Shown: in pieces, positions 12,023 to 23,862 of the stretch
Layout: every line of letters starts with the position of its first letter
Numbering within the stretch: the stretch's first letter is position 1
Source: Rutpela maculata
Taxonomy: Eukaryota > Arthropoda > Insecta > Coleoptera > Cerambycidae
Assembly: GCA_936432065.2 (NCBI GenBank)
Contig: OW386286.2
Location: 114,229,519-114,293,518, forward strand
Reading direction: 5' to 3'
DNA: 64,000 bases
The notes under the pieces: generated by a model
Seen by the model: only the letters and a program-made list of their open reading frames with translations
Database searches by the model: none
What the model was told of the DNA's origin: nothing
Translations under genes and position numbers: made by a program

Positions 12023-12385
12023 TAATTTAATTTTTGAGCTATTATATTGAAACGATCATATACAGAGGCTTATTTTTCGAATATCGAATACCCCGTATAT
12101 TTTTTCTCACATTTCCTCTTAAAATAACATTTTATTGGCAAAACTACACGGAAAGTTTCTTTTGTTGAATTGCAGGATTTACTGTTTTTGAGAAAACTGG
12201 CTTCAAATGAACTATTCACATTTTTACACTGGAAGTATTGAATAAATAAGTTTCCATAACTTAAAAATAAAGAAAGTAGGCATTTCATGGGGTAGCCGCC
12301 GACCCTGAAAACCAATTATAAACTTACACCGGGCCCCCACACAATGGAAAAAAAACCTTGTCCTATTATTACAGCAAAATTAGGC

Positions 12386-12911
12386 GTTATATGATAAGTT
12401 AGCGGAAATAACTGGGAGGTTTTTGAAAATTTATGAAGATGTTCATTTAGAGGTTCCGAATAATACTGTAGATATTCCGGGTCATGATGGCTGTGCTCCC
12501 GGTGGTGGGGGAGGGGAGTGCTCCAAATCGGTTTCTTGGTCGTAACTCAAGAACATTTAGAGATAGCAAAATTGAGGTTATTATGAAAAATGTATCTCTT
12601 AAAATTTCTCCCAAAAAAGATTCATAACACGAATTTTTCCAGAAAATAAAAAAATGTGACACTTCAAGGTCATTTGCCGGAAAACTGTCAGTTCTACAAA
12701 AAATGTAGATCTTTTTTGGCACAATTTTAAGAGGTACATTTTTTATAACAACCTCCATTTTGTTGCCTCTAAGTGTTCTTGAGTTACAAAAGAAACTCTT
12801 TTGGAGCCCCCCCCCCCGAAAAATCTACAGTGTTATTCGGGACATCAGATTAACTTCTCCATAAATTTTTAAAAACCTCTCAGTTATTTCCGTTAACTTT
12901 CCTTATATGAC
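12386..12911. mobile_element. Palindromic MITE of about 525 bp
   Basis: Left arm AAGTTAGCGGAAATAACTGG is mirrored by CAGTTATTTCCGTTAACTTT. GTAGAT near 12470 pairs with ATCTAC at 12825, and inner segments (ATCTCTTAAAATT / AATTTTAAGAGGTAC) also pair, so nearly the whole element folds on itself. Non-coding. Confidence 0.8.
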
Positions 12912-12987
12912 TGGCCTATATATAAAATGCAAGGTTAAATGTAACATTTCAATGTACTTGCTAATAATAAAAAATGAAACTGCTTAC

Positions 12988-13035
12988 CTTTTAATATTGA
13001 AGTTGTGCTCTGTATTTTCCACGTCATTGATGTTG
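12988..13035 (-). other. Exon-like segment (48 nt)
   Basis: On the - strand TTATTTTTCAAATTCCTTGAG (an acceptor-like tract) precedes 48 nt, open in the frame reading NINDVENTEHNFNIKR, followed by the donor GTAAGC. No homology recognised; may be chance. Confidence 0.25.
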
Positions 13036-13601
13036 CTCAAGGAATTTGAAAAATAAGCTAATTCATATAGTGTATTCCACTTTTCACAGTAATGATCCAA
13101 ATTGACCCAAATTTGGATTGGTATGAAAGACCTTTACTATGTCTTTTTCGAGTAAAACAAAACTTATTTCAGTCATTAGCGTGCATTTTTATTAAGAAAC
13201 GAAGGGTTCGGGAAGTTATATTAGACATTTTTTACTGAAGAACTAACACAATATGGATCATTATCCAAAATTTAACGACATTTTGATTTCCGAATTACTA
13301 CCCCCTTAAAATAACATTTTTCAAATATTATATAATTAATAACTTGGAAATGAATTGTTTTTTGAAAAAGGAACGACTTTTTCATTTTCTTTACCGTTAT
13401 CGATACTTTCAAATATGGTAATCCTTAATAAGACATATTTTATATGTGGCTTTTATATAAAAAACACTAGGTGATAGACTCTGGTACGGACCAATGAGCA
13501 TCCGTTTAATTTAACCTTAATATAATTTATCGTTCGTTGTCTTGTGAGAGCATACATTTATTTTTTTAACATTTTTTACATTATTCTACGGCGTTTTTGT
13601 A

Positions 13602-16236
13602 ATGGATGAGTACAAGTGCAAAAAATGTTTAAAGACATCTTCAACTTAAGACACTAAGGTAAGAATCTTGTTCACTGATGTCTAATAATAGGTCACTAAT
13701 TCGTAAGTTTATTTTTTATATTTTCAGGAGGCATGTTAAACAGTCATTCTAAGGAAATTGAAGAATTAACTCCACTGCCTAAAAGAAAATTTTCTTGTGA
13801 AATTTGTAAAAAGCCATATAATAACAAGAAGTCTCTAAGTAAACATGAAAGAACATTGCATAACGTGGAATATGTGCAACTGCATAAGTCATATGTTTGT
13901 CCTCTTTGCAAATACAAACATTTTCGAAAGTATAAGCTGTTTGAGCACTTCAAGAACCAGCATAATATAATTCCAGAGATAGTGCAACATACATTTAAAA
14001 CATTCCAGGATTTTGTGGTATGGCAAGAAGAAATGCAATTGCAAACAAACTCAAAGTTTGTAAAAAGTGGAAATGGTGGTGCGAATCCCAAAAGAAAAAC
14101 CAAATTTATTTACTATATTTACAACAGATCTGGACAATTTACTAAGAAAAAGGAGAGAAACGGATTCTCAAGAATCAAGGATCAAATAAAATTAATGGAT
14201 ATTGTCCAGCATCCTTATCAGTTAAAATTCAAGAAAGTGGTGTAATATCAGTCACGTTTGTGCAAACCCATGTTGGTCATGAAAATGACCCGGGACACTT
14301 AACTCTTAGTATAAACGAAAAGAAAGCCATTGCAAAAAAAAATAGCATCAAAAGTTCCATTCGATGCTATTCTAGACGAAGAGAATCAGTTTCGGCGGGT
14401 GAAGTAAAACGTTTACACTGCTAACAAAAGTGGATTTAGCCAATATTGAGAAAAGTTGTAAACTTGATATTTGTAAAAAAAAAGATAAAAATGATGCAAT
14501 CAGTGTAAATGCAAGACACAAGACACACAGGATTGCATTTTATTTTATAAACCACAAAAAGAGTATTATGAAAAATACCCAGCTTTACTACCAGATGACT
14601 TTATGTTAATTACAATGAACAATGCTCAGATCGAAATGCTTCAAAGATATGGTCACGATGCTTTATGTGTAGATGGAACACATGGTTTGAACAAATATGA
14701 TTTCGAACTTGTTACACTATTGAGGTGAGGTACGGTACCGGTTTCAGTGACTGGGCTCGATCGGCGAAGTTAAGCACGGCCGGGCGAGTCCAGCACTTGG
14801 ATGGGTTACCGTAACTCATCTCGCCGTCCTGGTTAAGTGGTAGAGTAGCATTAGCTAAACTTCGCCAGGACGTTAATATAAATAAAGCATTTAAAAAAAA
14901 AAAAAATTAGTTTTGGATGACTTAAGGGGCTTTCCTTGTGCCTTTTTAATCTCCAATTGCTGCGACCAAGATGTTTTATCAGTTTTTTTACCTGCATCAA
15001 AGAACGAAGTGGTCTAATTAAACCAAATGTTTTTATGTCAGACATGGCAAATTGTTTCTATATGCCTTTATCACTACTATGTTGATCCCAGTGCATAGAC
15101 TTTTTTGTATGTGGCATGTAGACAAAGCGTGGAGAAAAAACTTGTCGAAAATAACGGACAAACAAAAACTGGTTGAAAATTACAGAATGCTGAGAACTTT
15201 GATGGAAGAGAGACAATGCATTTGAAAAATTACTTACAGCCACAACTAGTCAGCTCATAGAGGATCCAGTTACTCAGGATTTTGGGCAATATTTCCAAAG
15301 TGAATATGTCAAGTGTGTTTCATCCTGGGCATTTTGTTACCAACTTAATTGTGGCCTCAACACCAATATGCATTTAGAGAGGATGCACAGAACGATGAAA
15401 TATGTGTATTTTCTTGGTAAAAATACTAAGAGGTTAGATAAAATGATATGCACTTTAATGAAGTTTGTGCGGGACCATCTATATGATAGAATCATAACCC
15501 TATATAAGGGGAAAATACCAAAAAAGTAGCAGATCTTCGGAGTCGCCACAAAAAAAGTGAATCTATTTCTGACCGACACATTCTTGAAGATACCGACGGT
15601 TGGCTTATACAATCATAAAATGGATTGAATATGTATTTTGTTCGGAAAATTTGTGATTGTAAGCTGACATGTCAAGAATGCAAAACATGCATACATATTT
15701 TCTCCTGTAAATGCATAGACTATAGCATAAAATGGAACATGTGTAAACACATTCATTTACTGTGTCAACATTTAAATAAACATGAACATGAACCAAACAA
15801 TGCAATGGACACGAAGATGGACATCACCTCAACATCAGATGACATAGCTTCAGAGGTAACCTTCTTAACTGCAGAAATATCAAATAATAACAGTAAGTCT
15901 CAGAAATCATTAGATGAAGAGATTAGTGAGTTAAATTTGGAATGGAACCATATAATCCAGATGATTAAATCTAAACAGCACCTTCAAGCTGTAAAAAATC
16001 ATTTTAAATCAATTAAGGCTAAATTAGATGCTGTAGATGAAGTAGAAGAGACCGATCATTTTCCTCAATTAATAGGATCATGTGCTGATGACAGAGCACC
16101 CCACAACAAAAAAATAATTCCTCAGAGGCTATTTTCCACAAAGAAAAAGAAAGGGAGGACGATACAATCAGTAATATCAAAACCAACAGTTGAAGAACAG
16201 ACAAAAATTGTCAAGTTGCTTTTAAATAAAACATAA
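13602..16236 (+). pseudogene. C2H2-MULE-SWIM transposase gene, broken by a SINE and frameshifts
   Basis: Begins ATGGATGAG at 13602 with a CKKCLKTSST zinc-finger start. A 69-bp GT-AG intron (13659-13727) follows. Then come two C2H2 fingers (CEICKKPYNNKKSLSKHERT; CPLCKYKHFRKYKLFEHFKN) and, across frames, FYKPQKEYYEKYP and ALCVDGTHGLNKYDFELVTLL, which carries the first catalytic acidic residue of a MULE transposase. After a 185-bp SINE the frame resumes with VLDDLRGFPCAFLISN, then FMSDMAN, HRLFCMWHVDKAW and LERMHRTMKYVYFLGKNTKR. A SWIM-type finger, with CxC, CK and H positions, lies at about 15670-15770, and the C-terminus is charged. Breaks: a missing base in exon 1, a shift near 14240, stops at 14380-14460, the SINE, and a shift near 15610. 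The last 203 codons (15625-16236) are fully open. The element is dead or only partly functional. Confidence 0.85.
14722..14906 (+). mobile_element. 5S rRNA-derived SINE, copy 1
   Basis: The head at about 14739-14815 matches eukaryotic 5S rRNA (CGAAGTTAAGCACGGCCGGG and CACTTGGATGGGTTACCG cover the Pol III internal control region). Next is a 46-bp module with inverted ends (GTCCTGG 14826-14832, CCAGGAC 14865-14871), then ATATAAATAAAGCATTT and a 14-A tail. It interrupts the MULE gene between the codons for TLL and VLDD; the flanking codons TTG and TTA suggest a short target duplication. Orientation is the same as the host gene. Confidence 0.9.
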
Positions 16237-16576
16237 TAATCATAAGTTTTGAATGTTTTTTTAAATCCATATCTTTATAAATAAAAATAATACATACCTA
16301 CCTACAAAATCTATGATTTCACAAAAAAAAATCGCCTTTAAATACCGAAAGAAAATTGATAGAAAATTACCTACACACCTATCCTGCGTATTATAAATAT
16401 TAACTAATTCCTAATAATAAATATATCTTTACCTTAATAGACTTATAGCCTCTGCGTTTAATTAACAATAAACAAAAAGTAATATAATAATAGCTACTCT
16501 ATTATAATTTCTAATATAATCTTTTTTCTAATAGAACTTTAGATAGATAACTACATAAAAAAACTATATACTTGCA

Positions 16577-16850
16577 GGTTATATTCGACTGGGACCACCG
16601 TGGGCACGCCCATAGTGGACGAGGTCGAACGCTTTCACAGTCGTATCATAAAACATGACCATGTCGACCAACTTCAGACCGCTGATTAGAACGCTTTTTA
16701 GCAGTCGGACCGTGGTCCGCCCGCCAGTCGAACGGGACCGCAATATCAGTAGTGTTCCTACGTTTAAATCGGTCGCCGTAATTACTTTACTGTAATTGGT
16801 CGGTACCGACTAACCTGTACCAGGATCTATCGCCTAGTATAAAAAACTAC
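16577..16850. other. GC-rich island, possibly degenerate LINE on - strand
   Basis: Distinctly GC-richer than its surroundings. On the - strand one frame gives VMFYDTTVKAFDLVHYG, vaguely like the RT block with an acidic residue before KAFD. I cannot confirm this. Confidence 0.25.
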
Positions 16851-16919
16851 CTTTAAAAACTAATATAATCAGGAACTTCACTGCCAATATGTATTCGTCC
16901 GCGTCCTTAAAAGTGGAGG

Positions 16920-17050
16920 GATTAATATCCATCACAATCTCATACTAATCTTATTGGTCCTCTCACTAAACTATTTAACGAGTGCATAAAGGAAGGTATT
17001 TTTCCCAGCTGCTTAAAAATTTCCAAATGTATGAGATTTTGATGGAATGC
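16920..17050 (+). mobile_element. Small LINE RT fragment
   Basis: Translates as TNLIGPLTKLFNECIKEGIF followed by PSCLKISKC, the segment of a Jockey-like RT before the KAFD block. It abuts the Transib relic. Confidence 0.65.
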
Positions 17051-17069
17051 TTGGACATTTTAGGAGATT

Positions 17070-18240
17070 TAAGACATCAGAGGAATACATCGTCCTGATG
17101 ATTTTTTAGGAAAACTGTTTATAATAGGATCGGAACTTACTAAAAGCATTGTGAGTAAATCTCTGTTTGTGGTAATATGAGATGTTTTTCTGGTGTGCGA
17201 TTCCCAAAATCTCCTACAATCTTTATTTCTGGCTTCCTGTGCCTCTTCTATTAATTGCCCTATGGGTAAAACACTACTATGCATAAGCAGTTTGTGCACA
17301 GTAACAGGCATATAATACCATAGATAGAGACGTAATAGTATATTACGTAATGAGAAGCATTGTAAGAAGCATATTACGCACGAATGGAAAAGTTACGTGC
17401 GTTTTGTTTACCGTGCGATTTGTTTACAATACGTAAAGTTCAAGTTACATAGATGGCAGGTGGTGTGTTTTCTACTATTTACAGTAGTGATTGTAGGTAA
17501 ATACATTTAATATATTTTTCAAATTCATCAATATTTATTTAATGGCCCGATGAAAATGCTTGAAGTATAATCCCAAATCTACTAATAGTGTTATTATCCA
17601 ATCCCGTAATATTGGCACTTTTTTCGGCATTTGCAAAAAAACGAGCAGTATTTGCATCATTTGTGGAACCCAAACCAGTTTTTGGCCTATCTACTATTAA
17701 GCCCATGTCCTCTTTAAATTGATTTTGAATATGTAATTTTCTTTGCTTCACACTTGTCAGATGCATCTTTTATTTGCCATTTTTTTACATCGAGCTTATA
17801 GATAATATGTAGGGAAACATTCGAAACATCAGATCCAAGAATGCAACGTAGATAGGCCAAAGGTATAATGTTCATGTTTGTCTTCATCTCCTACTGATAA
17901 CACATTCATTTTTTTAGGTGCGGCTCCACAAATATAGCAAGATTGGCTAGAATAATGTTCCGTTAGAGAATTACAGACTTTTCCGTCAATCATTGTTAAC
18001 AGCATATGTGAGGCAATTTCCGGTTTTTAGTTATTGATATTATATGAATTAAGCTCTAATTCTCAACAATTTGGTGCAAAAATCATGTCTCCATGATTTT
18101 TTTTTTTTTTTAAGTTTCTACTGAGTTTATGAAAAGGGACTACTTGTCGGCCCCATGTTATTTCTCCAGAAGCGACAAGAGGTACCTTTCCAGGGCTGAA
18201 CATTGACTGCTTTATCGATTATTTTAAGTGTTTCATCCAA
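17070..18240 (-). pseudogene. Transib (RAG1-like) transposase relic
   Basis: Reading the - strand: a diverged N-terminal part (PLVASGEITWGRQVVPFHK), then LLTMIDGKVCN, a CYICGAAPKKMN cysteine pair, LSVGDEDK, FGLSTLHSWI, then QFKEDMGLIVDRPKTGLGST followed by NDANTAR, and the C-terminal MPVTVHKLLMHSS and LPIGQLIEEAQEARNKDCRR. The latter corresponds, by my recall of the family, to the region around the third catalytic acidic residue of Transib and RAG1 core proteins. A 228-bp non-coding stretch (17312-17538) rich in TTACGT splits the C-terminal part and replaces some coding sequence. Frameshifts and stops are present. No terminal repeats found. Confidence 0.72.
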
Positions 18241-18949
18241 TTATATCGGTTTTGTAATCGATTACAACTAGTATTTTTATCAAAACCTCGCTACACTGAA
18301 ACCCTCTTCGCGACAATTTATGTTGTGATTCTAAAAACAATTAAAAATATGTTATCGCAAAAAATGCAAAACACAGTTAAAAACTAGCGACTTTAGTCTG
18401 TAACATAAGCCAAAAAACAATATGGAATCTCTTGGAAGTGATACATTTTCAGCATGCAGAACTTTTAGAACTTTGTTATTTTGCTATTTTGAGGCCTCTG
18501 TAGTTTAATTTGATATGAAAGATTCACAAACGGCAATATCTCGTACATAATACTGATAACAGGTATGGAAAATTTAAGGGCATTTTGACTACATGTATTT
18601 CGTAAGTACTCATAGCAGGTAGTTAATTCCTCAAATCTGATTTAGTTAATGTGTTCTTAATGAGGCTACCTGGTTTTTTTACCTGAATTTTGTCCACCTA
18701 GAACGGCCACGGTCCACTGTGTGTTGGCTCAAAATCTTTGGCAATTTTTCAATGAAAATTCATAACCTACAGAAGTATCTGATACTATGTAAAATGTGGT
18801 TTTAGTCAAATGTCATAAAACTGAAGTATGTTGTACTTCAAACCATGCTGATTAAAAGTCTCAAGTCTGAAGTCTAGGGTTTCCAAGATATATAAGTATA
18901 AAATTTGAAAAATGCAGCTGGTAGAGGCAGTACGTTTCCACCAAGTATA

Positions 18950-19439
18950 CAGGGTAAGTTAAGAAACTTGATGGATTATATGGCCAATTTCAAATATAAA
19001 AGTTCTAATGAAGGTATGCCCTAAAATGCTTCGTAAGAAAGCTACTGCTCTACGAAGCTGGAAAAAAAGCTAATTGTTTGAAACTGTCAAAATACATTGT
19101 AGTGAATTATTATTTTTAGATAAAAAGTTAGATCTAATTGCTGAGATATCTGAAAATCGTCTTTTGGACACCATTTTTAAACCAAACGAAAATCTTGTTA
19201 AATTTTGGATAAAGGGATTTTAAAGCATATGCTGATCAATAATATTGCAGCAGTTTTTTAGTAAAAAAATGCCAATGACTTGTCAAAAATCGAACCTTTT
19301 TTCTTAATAAAAATGACTGAAATAACTTTTGTTCTCAAAAAGATATAGTAAGGACTTCGATACCGATCCAAATTTGGTTAAAATTGGACGACTAATAACT
19401 ATCCTACGAAGCTGTTACTGTGAAAAGTGGGACACACTG
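18950..19439. mobile_element. TA-flanked MITE, about 490 bp
   Basis: Left end TA|CAGGGTAAG and right end CACACTG|TA (TA at 18948-18949 and 19440-19441). GGTGTCC blocks and CCAATTTCAAATATAAAAG relate it to fragments at 10021-10145. Its right part matches, inverted, 13075-13215 (CCACTTTTCACAGTAA, CCAAATTTGG, AAAATGACTGAAATAAC). Probably Tc1/mariner-type by the TA duplication. Confidence 0.55.
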
Positions 19440-19964
19440 TATTTCCAGTCAATGTTATATAAGATAAGCTGGACGCTTTCAACAGCTGCTGAGTCTGAGT
19501 AAGAATTGCAACAGAATTAATCAGTTAGGAGATCATCTTACAAATGATTGTAAAGCTGTCGGTAATGAGACAATGTGTAAATTGCAAATATGCAGTGGAC
19601 AAACTGAAGATTAGTAATATTGATTATCATCATAACACATGGAGTAAGGAATGCCCAGTCTACTTAAGGAATCTGGAGATTAAAAAAAAGTAGAACAGAT
19701 TTTTTATAGATACTAATGCAGATCAAAAATTTATTAAAGTAGCTCATTTAAATATTAGGCCTTATTACCAAAATTTTTTTACTTAAAAAATTATATCCTT
19801 CATGCCGAATATATTATAGGTTTAAGTGAGACTTGGTTAAAACCTGAAATTGAGATCCCAGGGTATAAAATTTACCGACTTGATAAGAAAGGACGTGGTG
19901 GTGGACTAGCAATTTATTGTGGAACCCATATAAGTAGTAAGCTTACTGAAAATTTGAATGAGGT

Positions 19965-20205
19965 CAGGGGCGCAGCCAGGGGGGAGCCATGGGGCCCGCC
20001 CCCCCCAAGCCGTCCTCTATGAACCCAAAATAAAGAAGCATAATCTCTATCAGTACAAAGCAGTATTGAAAGTAGTAGTATAGCAGTATTATCTAGTAAA
20101 GGAATCTATACACATCCGCAACAATTTTCTGAAAAGTTTTCCTCATCCTCTGGAGAGGCCGGTTCTATTGGCCCTTCCCAGATGAATTTTCTGGCTGCGC
20201 CACTG
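19965..20205. mobile_element. hAT-type MITE (241 bp)
   Basis: Ends CAGGGGCGCAGCCAGG and CTGGCTGCGCCACTG are inverted repeats, flanked by an exact 8-bp duplication AATGAGGT (19957-19964 and 20206-20213). It sits in the endonuclease region of the LINE. Confidence 0.92.
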
Positions 20206-20766
20206 AATGAGGTTAATGGTGATATGGAACAATTATGGATAGAGGTTAGCCTAAAAAAAATGAATATTGCTTTTGGATGTATATATATATATACCACATG
20301 AATTACCAATATATAGAATGGAAATAATTGAAGAAATGTTAGGAGAAATAATTCCTAATTATGATAACTGCATATGTACTGGTGATTTTAAATTAAACCT
20401 AATGAATAATCCATCTGCTACACAATACTTTATAGACATATAGCAAATATTTGATTTAAACCAACTTATTACAGAACCAACTAGGATATCAGATAATGTA
20501 GAAACATTAATTGATCTTGTAATAACTGATATGACTAGAAATGTAATTGAGTCTGGAACTGTTGACATGTCCGATATGGAGTGTGACCATGAACTAACAT
20601 ATTGTGTCATGGATCTTGTGAAGGAGCCTATAGATCCGGTAACTATCACGTATCGAGATTTCAAAAATATGAACATTGAAAAACTTTATCAGGATGTTGC
20701 CTGGGTCAATTATTGGAAAGATATTTACATGATGCAAGATATTAATGATAAACTGAAGTTATTTAA

Positions 20767-21196
20767 CCCTTTCACTAGGCACGGCCCAAATGCCGTGGCT
20801 GTTGCTGTCCGCAGTTATTTTGCTGCTAGCGAGTATAGTCGTCTGGAGCAGTATGGTTCGAAGGAGTATTTTTTTTATTTCTTTTTTTCAGTTAAAAAAA
20901 AAATTGTCACAATAAAGCATGTAATTTTGAAAAAAATCATAAATCATAACGTATACAAACTAAAAGAATAATTTTGATATGGTACTATGGTTAAAAAAAA
21001 GAAAAACAAAAAAACAAAAAAAAAACAAAAAAAAATTGCAGCGCGATTGCAATCGACCGATTCCCACTCGTAGACCTGAACAACGCGAGAAAATCCGGCT
21101 AGAGCAGTCAGATCCTATTTAATTTTGAACCGCGAGTTATCTCGTCTGGAGCAGTTAACCCGTTGGCGAGTATACTCGTCTTGAGCAGTGAAAGGG
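20767..21196. mobile_element. piggyBac-like MITE (430 bp)
   Basis: TTAA|CCCTTTCACT on the left and AGTGAAAGGG|TTAA on the right: perfect 10-bp inverted ends with TTAA duplications at 20763-20766 and 21197-21200. Inside, a 24-bp unit (GCGAGTATAxTCGTCTGGAG then CAGT) occurs once near the left end and twice near the right end. Confidence 0.9.
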
Positions 21197-22058
21197 TTAA
21201 GGAAAACATCCTGCAAGTCTTTGATGCAAATGCTCCACTTAAAACTACTAAAATAAGATCAAGAAAATGGGTACCTTGGATTACATATAATATAAAGTGT
21301 CTGATCAAGGAGAGAAGTAAAGCCAAGAAAAGTTATCTAAAAAATCGGAATAATGAATCACGTGGATATTATCGAACTATGAGAAAAGAAGTGAAGAAAG
21401 CGATTAATAGGGAGAAAGTTGCTTATTTTAAGCAAAAGTATAATCAATATGAAAATAATAGCACTAACATATGGGCAGAATAAAAAAGCTAGGTATTAGA
21501 GAGAAAGATAAAAACTTTGAATTACTACAAGAGTTAAATGACCCTCAAGTAATACGTGACTATTTTCAAAGTTGCGTGTTAAAACCAGAAATTAACCAAG
21601 TAATATTTGATCATTATAGCGCTAAAGATGATGTCCCTACTTTCACTATGCAGATCCTGAATGTATAAAAAAAGCACTTAACAGAATAAAATCCAAATCT
21701 ATTTGAATTGATGGTATATCTGTGTATATGCTACTTCTCCTGCCACATTGTTTACTTCCCTTAACACATATTGTTAATGTATCTTTAGAATGGGGAATAA
21801 TTCCGAATGAATGGAAAACGGCCATAATACCTAAATCAGACGTGAAAGAAGGTAAAGATTTGCGTCCAATAAACATTTTGCCCGCTGGATCAAAAATACT
21901 TGAGAGAATTGTATACTATCAACTATATGATCACTTAAGCATGCAGTCTATTTCCTCCAAGACAGGCAGGATTTAGGAAAGGATATAGCACTGTCTCAAC
22001 ACTGGCTAGTGTTGTGGATGATATTATAACAGCGAAAGATAAAAGTAAGGCTACTGTA

Positions 22059-22294
22059 GAGTGAAATTACTTAGAAAAGATAACATCGTCATAGAATGCG
22101 CAGAGACCGAAATCGTTACCGCATGCACGTTACCTAGGTAACGATCCTATTTCTCCAGCTGCATGGGCGTCGCACTGCCTATTACCATTAATATTTAAAT
22201 AAAAAATGGATGGCACGGCACTGATATTATGCCAACTGTTGTACGCTGTGCGCGAAGCCGTGACGTATGTTATCTTTTCTAAGTAATTTCACTC
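22059..22294. mobile_element. TA-flanked MITE (236 bp)
   Basis: Inverted ends GAGTGAAATTACTTAGAAAA and TTTTCTAAGTAATTTCACTC, flanked by TA (22057-22058, 22295-22296). The LINE frame ends at KDKSKAT before it and resumes LVLLDMSKAF after it. Tc1/mariner-type by the TA duplication. Confidence 0.9.
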
Positions 22295-22951
22295 TACTTG
22301 TTCTACTTGACATGTCAAAGGCTTTTGGTTCAGTGAATTTGGACCTATTGCAAGCAAAGCTACAGTCTTATGGAGTTAGAGAAAGTGCCTTATCTTGGTT
22401 TGCTAATTATCTCAGTGGTAGAACAGTTATTACTAGGATTCAGAAACAAAATGTGAATGTTTTCTCACAGCCATGTGTAGTTCAATCAGGTGTGCCTCAA
22501 GGATCAATACTTGGGCCATTATTGTTTAATGTGTTCACATTAGAGGCACCAGAGGCTCTAACACGTAAATTATATATGTATGCTGCATTTGATGCACTAA
22601 ATGAAGAAATTGATCTAGTGAATTATATAGCGAATAATGGTCTACAGGTGAATCCATCCAAATCGCAACTAATTACATTTGGCCTAATAAACTTTCGAAC
22701 AGAAATTAAATTGAACTATCAACTCAAAATCAAAGATGAACTTGTGGAGTATAGTGAAAGTGTAAAAAATCTTGGTTTGATAATGGATGAAAATTTAAAT
22801 TTTGAACTGCATGTGCAAAATAAACTTAAAGCGGAATTTCTCAGGATAAAAACGCTATATCAATATAAAAATATTCTGCCTAAGAATGTAAAACTTTTAT
22901 TTGTGGATTTGCTGACTCTCGCTATTCAGTCACTGTGATTGTGTATACAAT

Positions 22952-23862
22952 CAGAGAGAAGGACGAGAGGCGCAAGCTAGATATGAAAATCCTTCGCTTT
23001 TTGGTGTAACTACTACATATTTCTGTCTTTATTGCTCATATTGATTTTGGTATTTTGTCGTTCTCTTCTAACAAAAGGGGGAATAAAGATAAGAGGCGCT
23101 GTTTATCGTGGTGTGTCGTGTAATGTTGGCAACACCAGGCAGTAAGAAAAATCCCAATATTTATGATGTGATTTCATAGCCAGATTTGCTGTTTGCGGCA
23201 GAGGACAACACGTGAGCAGAGAGGTTAGGTTATTTTGTTTTTATCGTTTATTGCTTATGATACAGCGAAAACTGTTTTTCTCCAATAAGAAGTGTTTCAG
23301 GTGGTAAGTAACAAAATCAGTGTGCTTAATTGCAATTCCCTGGTGGTGCAAGCGACAAAATAGGAAGAGAATTGTCACCGCCAGAAAAACAAAAAAAATT
23401 TCATCATTAGTGGTTTTTTTGCTGTTTGAAGCTTATATTTTTATTTTACATTATTTTATTAAATACATTTAATTGAATCCATGAAACAGTGGCACTTTTT
23501 ATTATAATTTTCCACAAATCATTTCAAGTGTAATTTTGTATAAAATAATTTTCTTTTAATGTTGAATACTTGTCTTTTGTTACCAACATTTAAGGTGAAT
23601 AGTTTGAATTCCTTGTAGGACCTAGAAAAAGGTATTCTTGCTGTTCATACAGTTTGCGAGCTAAAGATGAATATTTGACATTAATTGAAAAATATTTAAT
23701 ATAAAAATCTCAAAAGCAACAATCACGACAGTGGCGGAATTTATATTTCCCGCATTTCAGATTCCAGCGCCATCTGCGTTCATTCCCCCTTTTACAGTGG
23801 CCCAATGCAAATCGTGAGAAGAGAAATTTAACAGGGACTTGCACCTCTCGTCCTTCTCGCTG
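22952..23862. mobile_element. hAT-like non-autonomous element (911 bp)
   Basis: Inverted ends CAGAGAGAAGGACGAGAGGC and (complement of the right end) CAGCGAGAAGGACGAGAGGT differ at two positions. Flanks ATACAAT and ATACTAT look like an imperfect duplication. No transposase. It splits the LINE thumb region: the reading stops at DLLTLAIQS and resumes PCLTAKTKK. Confidence 0.75.

Noticed and set aside
14739..14815. A functional 5S rRNA gene
   Set aside because: The 5S-like part is joined to a non-5S body and an A tail, is repeated with the same junction at 35.8 kb, and interrupts a transposase gene, so it is a SINE head.
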